Source: Planctomycetales bacterium
GTDB lineage: Bacteria; Planctomycetota; Planctomycetia; Planctomycetales; Planctomycetaceae
Length of the DNA: 64,000 nt
Direction: 5' to 3'
Assembly (NCBI GenBank): GCA_026400835.1
Contig: JAPLOA010000046.1
Coordinates: 62,001-126,000 of the forward strand
The notes below the pieces were generated by a model. The model ran no database searches and was not told the origin of the DNA. It saw only the letters and a list, made by a program, of their open reading frames with translations. Shown here one piece after another: positions 57,628 through 64,000 of this stretch. Position numbers and translations under genes: made by a program. Within the stretch, counting starts at the first letter, position 1. Each line of letters starts with the position of its first letter.

Positions 57628-58076
57628 TTGACACGGGCCAATCGATGGAAAGAATCATCTCATCCTTCCCCACGAAATCTGATTCCTGCGACATCTCCAT
57701 GAAAACGTCTTTCTTGCTGACGGCGGTCTGGTGCTTTGCCTGTGCTCCGAAAATCGCTCTTGCTCAAAACGCGATCGGCGAGCAAAAGTTCGCACCGGAC
57801 CAGGCCGCGTATGAGAAGACCGTGACTCCGTTTCTGAAGGAACATTGTCTGCGATGTCATGGAGAGACAACTCAGGAAGCTGATTTTCGAGTCGACACGC
57901 AACTGACGGCAGACCTTTCTGACCGCGTTAATCGTCAGCGTTGGAATGAAGTAGTAGATGTGCTCAACAGTCATTCCATGCCACCGGAAAGTGAACCACA
58001 GCCAAAGGCCGAAAGTGCGGCAGCCGTTGTCGACTTCATCACAAACCAGACCCTGCTGGCTGAAACAATTAGTCGA
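57628..58076 (+). repeat. Partial 5' duplicate (copy A) of the cytochrome gene
   Basis: This segment parallels 58871-59320 at an offset of 1243-1244 bp. The shared part includes the leader (ttgacac, then cacgaaatctgattcctgc) and about 125 codons of the coding sequence. Copies differ by scattered substitutions and an indel in the leader. Copy A stops being similar 8 bp before the left inverted end of the RAYT element. Confidence 0.85.
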
Positions 58077-58193
58077 GGAGGACAAAAAGGTGTCAGGAAC
58101 CGTTTATTGTGGATGGAGAGGCTTTTGGGTAATCTTGGGTCATGGGAAGACCAAAACGATCAACTCCCGGGCGGTGGATTTATCATGTGCTGA
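57699..58193 (+). pseudogene. Truncated planctomycete cytochrome gene remnant
   Basis: An ATG at 57699 opens the signal peptide and PSCyt1 start (CLRCHGETTQEADFRVDTQ) of the gene repeated in full at 58943. Similarity ends at ISR (58076). The frame then runs into the RAYT element and stops at 58193. Missing are the DUF1587, DUF1592, DUF1588 and DUF1585 domains, so it cannot act like the full protein. A short haem-binding fragment could in principle still be made. Confidence 0.85.
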
Positions 58194-58834
58194 ACCGTAC
58201 GAACGCGCGGATGCCGATCTTTACGAAGGACGAAGACTACATCGCGTTCGAGACAGTGCTTGAGAAAGCGGTGGCTCGCACTGGCACTCGGCTTCTGTCG
58301 TATTGCGTGATGGGAAATCACTGGCGCCTCGTCGTGTGGCCTCGGGAAGATAATGAGCTGTCACGGTTTGTGGGCTGGCTGACGCTGACACACACCCAGC
58401 GTTGGCATGCTTATCGAACGTCGACGGGGTCTGGTCATCTCTACCAAGGGCGATTCAAATCGTTTCCGGTTCAGGACGATGCCCATTTCCATACTGCCTG
58501 CCGGTATGTGGAACGCAATGCTCTGCGAGCCAATCTGGTGAAGCGAGCTGAGGACTGGCGTTGGAGCAGTCTGCATCGGTAGTATTCCGGCACGGCGGAC
58601 GAAAAAACCCTGCTGTCGGCATGGCCGCTGCGGCGATCAGCCGGCTGGCTGGAACATGTCAATTCTTCTCAGACCGATGCAGAACTCACAGCACTCCGCC
58701 GCAGCGTCAATCGCGGCTCCCCGTTCGGAGACGAAACATGGGCCACTACCGCCACGAAGAAACTGGGCCTTGAAATCACCACTCGCCCCCAAGGAAGGCC
58801 ACGAATTCCAAAAAAAGGTTCCTGACACCTTTTT
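58084..58834. mobile_element. REP-associated transposase (RAYT) element with perfect 18-bp inverted ends
   Basis: The 751-bp element is bounded by aaaaaggtgtcaggaacc (58084-58101) and its exact reverse complement (58817-58834). Inside is a single Y1-type transposase frame. The left flank is the truncated cytochrome copy and the right flank, after about 36 bp that repeats a ttttttgctc motif, is the leader of the full cytochrome gene. The inverted ends overlap the end of the transposase frame. No target-site duplication was identified. Confidence 0.85.
58142..58825 (+). pseudogene. Broken RAYT (Y1_Tnp) transposase
   Basis: Begins MGRPKRSTPGRWIYHVLNRTN and keeps RAYT motifs (LLSYCVMGNH, HLYQGRFKSFPVQ, the tyrosine block ACRYVERNALRA). 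Two lesions: a TAG at 58580-58582 interrupts the frame, after which the reading frame continues in register to TGA at 58823 with a typical RAYT tail (PWAT-like SVNRGSPFGDETW, RPQGRPRIP); and the HUH motif reads HWR, the second His being Arg. The stop leaves the 146-residue truncated product. Inactive in cis is likely. Confidence 0.85.
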
Positions 58835-58942
58835 TGCTCTGCACCTTTTTTGCTCAGATCTTCCCTTGAGTTGACACCGGCCAGTCGTTGGAAAGAATCA
58901 CCGAAGCCTTTCCCCACGAAATCTGATTCCTGCGGCATCTTC

Positions 58943-61510
58943 ATGAAAACGTCTCTCCTGCTGACGACGGCTTGTTACTTTGTCTTTGCTCAACAAATCG
59001 CTCTTGCTCAAAACGCAACCGCCGAGCAAAAGTTTATGCCGGATAAAGCTGCGTATGACCAGACAGTGACTCCGTTTTTAAAGGAACATTGTCTGCGTTG
59101 TCACGGAGAGAAAACTCAGGAAGCTGATTTTCGAGTCGACACGCAACTGACGGCCGACTTTTCAGATCGGCTCAATCGTCAGCGCTGGAATGAAGTGGTG
59201 GATGTGCTTAACAGTCATTCCATGCCGCCGGAGAGTGAACCTCAACCAGAGGCCGAAAGTGCGGCAGCGGTGGTCGACTTCATTACCAACCAGACTTTGC
59301 TGGCGGAAACGATTAGTCGATCGACGTCTATTGTTCTGCGTCGGCTGAATCGCAATGAGTACCGCAATACCATTCGAGATCTCATCGGGGTTGATCTTGA
59401 TACGTCCGGTTTTCCGCAGGATCCACCCGCTGGGGGCTTCGATAACAATGGCAGTGCATTGACGATGTCGCCATTGCATCTGGAACTTTACTACAACGCC
59501 GCGCGGCAGATTCTGGATCGAGCAATCGTGACGTCAGATCAACCGCCGGCGATCAAGTGGCGTTTTGAGCCGGAATCCGGTGACTCGGACAGCAATCGCG
59601 TCGTCTACGATGGTCAGCGAGTGATCGTGAACGGCGGCAACAATGCAGCTCGCGATGGTTTTCGAATCATTCACCACGAGAGCTGGGACAAGAATATCAA
59701 CGCCCGCGACTTTCGCCTGAAGCATCCCGGCGAATACATCATTCGAGTTCGCGCGGCGGGCAAGGTGCCGACGAGAGAGATGGTCGTCGAGTCGGCTCGT
59801 GGGTTTCTGCAGGATCGCCTTGATAAGCAGATGGTGGAGAATCCCAAAGGCGAAAAGTACCATCGCGAACAATTCGATCGGGATGTAGAACACTTCCAGA
59901 CACATCGAATGTATGACTATGGTTCGCCGCGAGCGCGCTTGACAGTGACGCAGGGCGGTCAGCCGCGAGTGATTGCCGAGTTTGATGTCACGGCGGCTCC
60001 CGATCAGCCACAGGTTCTGGAGTTCCGAACTCGCTGCACGGCCGAGAATTCTGGAGTGACTGTCGACTACGCCTACAGCATTCCTCGCGAACTGGAGAAT
60101 TTCTGGTGTCAAACCGGTGACGCGTTTGCACGACCGGAGCTATACGTCGACTGGATAGAGATTGAGGGCCCGGTGTATGAGACGTGGCCGCCGGCCAGTC
60201 ATACGAACCTGCTCTTCGCGTCGAAGACTCGTGAGCTGAATGAGTCCGAGTATGCTCGCGACGTCATCGCTCGATTCCTGACGCGAGCCTATCGCCGACC
60301 AGTGACTGAAGCGGAGCTCGCCGAGAAGCATGCCATCTTCACGCGAATTTCCAAAGCCGGCAGTTCCTTTGAAGACAGCATTCGCGCAGCGCTGACGGCT
60401 GTGTTGGTGTCGCCGAACTTTCTGTACCTGACAGAGGATCAGACAGGCCCTGCGAAAGCTACGGCAACGCCATTAAATGCTCACCAGTTGGCTTCGCGTC
60501 TGAGTTACTTTTTATGGAGCAGCATGCCGGATGCAGAGTTGAGGGCTTTGGCGGACAACGGGCAGATTCTGAAGCCCGAAGTTTTGCAGCAGCAAATCGA
60601 TCGTATGCTGGGCGATGCGAAAAGCGATGCCCTCGTGACGAATTTTGCCGGCCAATGGCTGGGACTTCGGGACGTCGGAGCGAATCCGCCTGCCGCCGAT
60701 CTTTATCCGCAATACGATCGACATCTGGAGACGTCGATGGTCGGGGAGTCGGAAGCGTTCTTCGCTGAGATTCTCCACAAAGATCTGGATGCTCTTAGCT
60801 TTGTTAAATCGGACTTCGTCGTAATTAACGAACGGCTTGCTCGGTTCTACGGCATCGACGGGGTGAAAGGCGATGAGTTTCGGCCGGTGTCTTTGCCGGC
60901 GAATGTGGCTCGTGGTGGCGTGATGACTCAGGCTTCGATCCTGACCATTACATCCAACGGGACTCGAACTTCGCCGGTGAAACGCGGCACCTGGATTATG
61001 AAGAATGTGCTGGGAACAGATCCCGGATTGCCGGTGGCCAATGCCGGTGAGATCGCTCCGAAGGTGCCGGGGATCGACAAGGCGACAGTCCGACAGCGAC
61101 TGGAGATTCATCGCACGTTGCCACAGTGTGCTCGCTGTCACAACAAGATTGATCCGCTGGGGTTCGCGTTGGAGAACTTCAACGCATGCGGAGAATTCCG
61201 TGAACGAGAAGGCCACGGTTACAAAGGTCGCATCGAGCGAAACGATCCGATCATCGATGCCTCGTCGCAATTGCCCGACGGAACAAAGATAACGGGCGTC
61301 AGCAGTTTGCAGGATGCCCTGGTGGCTCGTGAAGATCTGTTCCTCAAATGTCTGGCCTCAAAGATGCTGACTTATGCACTCGGACGAGAGCTCGGGCTTG
61401 CCGATCAGAAGACCGTCACCGAGCTCGTGCAGCACATGAAGTCCAACAAGAGAACACTGAGATCACTGATTCATGCGGTTGTAGACTCGCCGCAGTTTAA
61501 GACGCACTGA
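58943..61510 (+). CDS. Planctomycete cytochrome protein (PSCyt1-DUF1587-DUF1592-DUF1588-DUF1585)
   Basis: 855 residues from the ATG at 58943 (signal peptide MKTSLLLTTACYFVFAQQ). Haem motif CLRCHG (PSCyt1), then DUF1587 (VLRRLNRNEYRNTIRDLIG), a beta/carbohydrate-binding-like region (about 190-430), DUF1592 (LASRLSYFLWSSMPDAEL), DUF1588 (RGGVMTQASILTITSNGTRTS with a second haem-like CARCHNKIDPLG), and DUF1585 (LTYALGRELGLAD). Exported, function unknown, probably redox/degradative. It is usually paired with a DUF1552 gene, but the next gene here is a CehA-like hydrolase. Confidence 0.92.
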   Translation: MKTSLLLTTACYFVFAQQIALAQNATAEQKFMPDKAAYDQTVTPFLKEHCLRCHGEKTQEADFRVDTQLTADFSDRLNRQRWNEVVDVLNSHSMPPESEPQPEAESAAAVVDFITNQTLLAETISRSTSIVLRRLNRNEYRNTIRDLIGVDLDTSGFPQDPPAGGFDNNGSALTMSPLHLELYYNAARQILDRAIVTSDQPPAIKWRFEPESGDSDSNRVVYDGQRVIVNGGNNAARDGFRIIHHESWDKNINARDFRLKHPGEYIIRVRAAGKVPTREMVVESARGFLQDRLDKQMVENPKGEKYHREQFDRDVEHFQTHRMYDYGSPRARLTVTQGGQPRVIAEFDVTAAPDQPQVLEFRTRCTAENSGVTVDYAYSIPRELENFWCQTGDAFARPELYVDWIEIEGPVYETWPPASHTNLLFASKTRELNESEYARDVIARFLTRAYRRPVTEAELAEKHAIFTRISKAGSSFEDSIRAALTAVLVSPNFLYLTEDQTGPAKATATPLNAHQLASRLSYFLWSSMPDAELRALADNGQILKPEVLQQQIDRMLGDAKSDALVTNFAGQWLGLRDVGANPPAADLYPQYDRHLETSMVGESEAFFAEILHKDLDALSFVKSDFVVINERLARFYGIDGVKGDEFRPVSLPANVARGGVMTQASILTITSNGTRTSPVKRGTWIMKNVLGTDPGLPVANAGEIAPKVPGIDKATVRQRLEIHRTLPQCARCHNKIDPLGFALENFNACGEFREREGHGYKGRIERNDPIIDASSQLPDGTKITGVSSLQDALVAREDLFLKCLASKMLTYALGRELGLADQKTVTELVQHMKSNKRTLRSLIHAVVDSPQFKTH

Positions 61511-61718
61511 ATCCTGAAGCGTTTATGCTGCGATTGCACCCTGGAATGTTCGTTGGGCGTTCTTGTGCGACAGTCACTGGCAGGGCATGAATGCCCGTCG
61601 TACTTTGGATTCAGCGTCTCTTGTCGTGATTGCTGACGCGCGATGGCTGGTTAATCACCGGCGACAAAGATTACACTGCTGACGCAACGCACCGCGAGAA
61701 TTCCAGAGAAGGCCGATC

Positions 61719-64000
61719 ATGCAAACGCGCGATATGAACGTACCCAATTGTTTTCGACTGAGAACTGCAGCTTCAATGTGGGCGGTCAGTGTATTCGCTG
61801 CCGTTGCGATGATCTCAAACACGACGACGATGCGGACGGTCTCTGCTCAGGATGCCCCGATTATCAATGGCCTTGAGCGTCAGCCGTTTGTCGCGGCGAC
61901 TCGGCGACTGGTCGAAGCCATAGACTTCGCAGGAGCCCCTCTCTCAGCGGATGTGATGAAGAAAGTGCAGGCAGCGATGGTCTCCACAGACGATCGTGCA
62001 GCGATTGGAGACATTCAGGAAACCCTTGATCCATTGTGCCTTGCAATGATTACGATCAACGCCGAAAGCCGCGTCAAAGTCACCGAAGGTCCGGTGAAGA
62101 AAGAGCTCATGCAACAGGGCTGGCGTGCCTTCCTGATCAAGGTACACAACGAGGCCGGGATCAATCCTGTTTTGCAGGTCGAAAGTCCGAACGCACTGCC
62201 CGTTTATCAACAGGGCAAAGGGTCTCGGGAGGAACCTCGAACGAAGGAGAAGCTGGTCAATCCGGAGGATGTCCCCGATCGATTTCTCGACATGACGATG
62301 GTGCAGCGTGAACCGCTCAAGGAAAAACTCTCCGGACTGTTGGTCGAGTATCGGATACTGTTGCTTTACAGTCGAGACGCCGGCGATCGTGAAGCCACCT
62401 TGTCGTTCAACATCGGCGCGGGGACTCAGGATCTGGGCTTTCGCAGTGAAGTACCTGTCTTGTTTGACTGTCAGCCTGCGACAAAGGTCACGCTCGGAAT
62501 TCGAGACGTCGACGGTGAACCGACCACCGCGAATTTCGTGATTCGCGATATAAAGGGCCGAGTTTACCCGTTGCCGTCGCGACGATTGTCCCCCGACTTT
62601 TTCTTTCACGATCAGGTTTATCGGACCGACGGTGAGTCGGTGATGCTGCCGCCCGGCGAATACTCATTCGTCGTGAATCGCGGGCCGGAATACCTGCCGC
62701 AGCGAATGAATGTGACAGTCCCAAACACTGAAGAACATGTTGTCGATGTGAATCTCAAACGCTGGATCCATGTGGCTAAACGCGGTTGGTTCTCCGGGGA
62801 TCATCATGTGCATGCGGCAGGTTGCGGACACTACGACAGTCCGACCGAAGGTGTTGGTCCTGAAGCCATGATGCGACACATTCTGGGTGAAGACCTGAAC
62901 GTCGGCTGCGTCCTGAGCTGGGGGCCATGCTGGTATACTCAAAAGCAGCACTTCAACGGCCAGGTGTCGGCACTTTCCACGCGTGATTATCTGATGCGCT
63001 ATGACGTTGAAGTCAGCGGCTTCCCCTCGTCGCACGCGGGACATCTTTGCCTCTTAAAGCTGACCGAGGACGATTATCCCGGGACGACTCGCCTTGAACA
63101 ATGGCCGAGCTGGACTTTGCCTGTTCTGCAATGGGGAAAAGATCAGGGCGGAGTTGTCGGTTACAGTCATAGCGGCTGGGGACTCGCACTGCCGGACGTG
63201 ATGCCGGATGGCAGTCGTGAATTTCATGGTCGGCCATGGGGAGGTGCGCCGCAGGGCTGGCAGGGCAAAGCCGCGACAAAACTTCCCGACTACGCCATGC
63301 CACGTTTCGATGGTATTGGTGCGAATGAATACGTCGTCACGACAGCGCACAACGTCTGTGATTTTATCTCGGCCGTTGACACGCCGGCCATCTGGGAACT
63401 CAATATCTGGTATCACACGCTGAACTGCGGCATGACTTCACGCATCAGCGGGGAAACTGACTTTCCGTGTATTTACGGTGATCGAGTCGGTCTGGGTCGA
63501 ATCTATGTCAAACTGAACGAAGGCCAAGAGCTCAACTACGACAACTGGGTCAAAGGCCTGCGTGATGGACGCAGTTACTGCGGCGATGGACTTAGCCATG
63601 TGCTGGATTTCAAAGTGAACGATGTCGGTGTGGGTGCACGTCGCGACGATGGCAGCGTCAGTGTGTTGAAGCTGGATCAACCGGGAACTGTTGATGTTTC
63701 CTTCGATGTCACCGCGCTGCTTGAAGAGAAGCCCACGGAACTAACCGAGTCGATTCGCGGTCGTCGTCTGGATGACAAACCGTATTGGCATGTGGAACGC
63801 TGTCGCATCGGCGACACGCGGAATGTCCCGGTCGAGATCATCGTCAACGGCGAAGTTGTGGCGACTCGTGAACTGGCTGCTGATGGTCATATCGAATCGA
63901 TGAAGTTCCCGGTGGAGCTGAAACAATCGTCATGGGTAGCCGTGCGCATTCTGCCGTCGGTTCACACAAATCCCGTGTTTGTCGAAGTCGCAGGCAAGCC
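61719..64000 (+). CDS. CehA/McbA-like metallohydrolase, secreted, 3' end beyond the window
   Basis: An open frame begins with ATG at 61719 (GAGAAGGCC upstream) and runs to the window edge without a stop (760 codons). A signal peptide is near residues 20-50 (WAVSVFAAVAMISNTTT). After a PEGA-like region (about 260-350), the PHP-type metal site appears: GDHHVHAAGCGHYD, then GYSHSGWG and TTAHNVCDF. This is the pattern of CehA/McbA carbamate hydrolase-like proteins that are common in planctomycetes. Substrate unknown. Confidence 0.85.
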   Translation, partial: MQTRDMNVPNCFRLRTAASMWAVSVFAAVAMISNTTTMRTVSAQDAPIINGLERQPFVAATRRLVEAIDFAGAPLSADVMKKVQAAMVSTDDRAAIGDIQETLDPLCLAMITINAESRVKVTEGPVKKELMQQGWRAFLIKVHNEAGINPVLQVESPNALPVYQQGKGSREEPRTKEKLVNPEDVPDRFLDMTMVQREPLKEKLSGLLVEYRILLLYSRDAGDREATLSFNIGAGTQDLGFRSEVPVLFDCQPATKVTLGIRDVDGEPTTANFVIRDIKGRVYPLPSRRLSPDFFFHDQVYRTDGESVMLPPGEYSFVVNRGPEYLPQRMNVTVPNTEEHVVDVNLKRWIHVAKRGWFSGDHHVHAAGCGHYDSPTEGVGPEAMMRHILGEDLNVGCVLSWGPCWYTQKQHFNGQVSALSTRDYLMRYDVEVSGFPSSHAGHLCLLKLTEDDYPGTTRLEQWPSWTLPVLQWGKDQGGVVGYSHSGWGLALPDVMPDGSREFHGRPWGGAPQGWQGKAATKLPDYAMPRFDGIGANEYVVTTAHNVCDFISAVDTPAIWELNIWYHTLNCGMTSRISGETDFPCIYGDRVGLGRIYVKLNEGQELNYDNWVKGLRDGRSYCGDGLSHVLDFKVNDVGVGARRDDGSVSVLKLDQPGTVDVSFDVTALLEEKPTELTESIRGRRLDDKPYWHVERCRIGDTRNVPVEIIVNGEVVATRELAADGHIESMKFPVELKQSSWVAVRILPSVHTNPVFVEVAGK

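Noticed and set aside
1-64000. tRNA genes, rRNA genes or replication origin
   Set aside because: T-arm-like ggttcgaat strings occur only inside coding sequence, and no rRNA-like or iteron/DnaA-box cluster was seen by eye; a tRNAscan/Infernal run would settle it.

Overview
The window looks like chromosomal DNA of a planctomycete (Pirellulales/Planctomycetales-like; inference from gene content). The evidence is two DUF1501 proteins, PSCyt1/DUF1587/DUF1592/DUF1588/DUF1585 and PVC-type haem-binding proteins, a DUF1080 protein, a PheT without its tRNA-binding domain, a Chlamydia-type class Ic ribonucleotide reductase (the PVC superphylum includes both groups), and many short palindromic intergenic repeats. 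No rRNA, tRNA or CRISPR array was recognised.

Layout. 1-9 kb: glmS, a ChbG/HpnK-type deacetylase, a DUF1080 protein, an orphan ImuA-like RecA-fold protein, pheT with a 16-bp double tandem array behind it, and a TPR/DUF2135-like protein. 9-14 kb: a secreted VWA protein with a Gly-Met tail and a secreted HExxH metallopeptidase. 14-16 kb: a two-gene ABC-2 exporter. 15.8-31.8 kb: one leftward respiratory supercluster. In transcription order it holds Rieske, cytochrome b6-like protein, subunit-IV-like protein, an octahaem cytochrome c, a cupredoxin-like lipoprotein, a dihaem cytochrome c lipoprotein, ctaC, ctaD (A2 type), ctaA, ctaB, ctaE and ctaF, closed by an intrinsic terminator. It would encode a whole quinol-to-oxygen chain: quinol, b/c/Rieske complex, multihaem and copper carriers, CuA, then haem-copper oxidase, plus haem A synthesis.

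32.5-38.4 kb: nrdA and nrdB of a class Ic (predicted Mn/Fe, no tyrosyl radical) ribonucleotide reductase, separated by a sulfite-oxidase-family molybdoenzyme. nrdA has a long leader with candidate NrdR boxes, two hairpins and a small ORF with a perfect Shine-Dalgarno. 38.7-42 kb: an ECF sigma factor, a membrane anti-sigma candidate, a repeat cluster, a secreted PDZ protein and a DksA/TraR zinc-finger protein. 42.7-54.8 kb: secreted planctomycete proteins (a large cupredoxin/haem fusion, two esterases, two DUF1501 proteins) and an ArsR regulator with a COG0523 GTPase. 54.9-64 kb: a large unrecognised secreted protein, a truncated duplicate of a planctomycete cytochrome gene, a decayed REP-associated transposase (RAYT) element with perfect 18-bp inverted ends, the full-length cytochrome gene, and a CehA-like metallohydrolase running off the window.

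The most notable items are the class Ic RNR signature with its unusual leader, the Rieske protein with a repeated N-terminal motif, the b6-like Cys for an extra haem together with a 10-TM subunit-IV-like partner, the RAYT insertion between a partial and a full gene copy, and a REP pair with compensatory stem changes.
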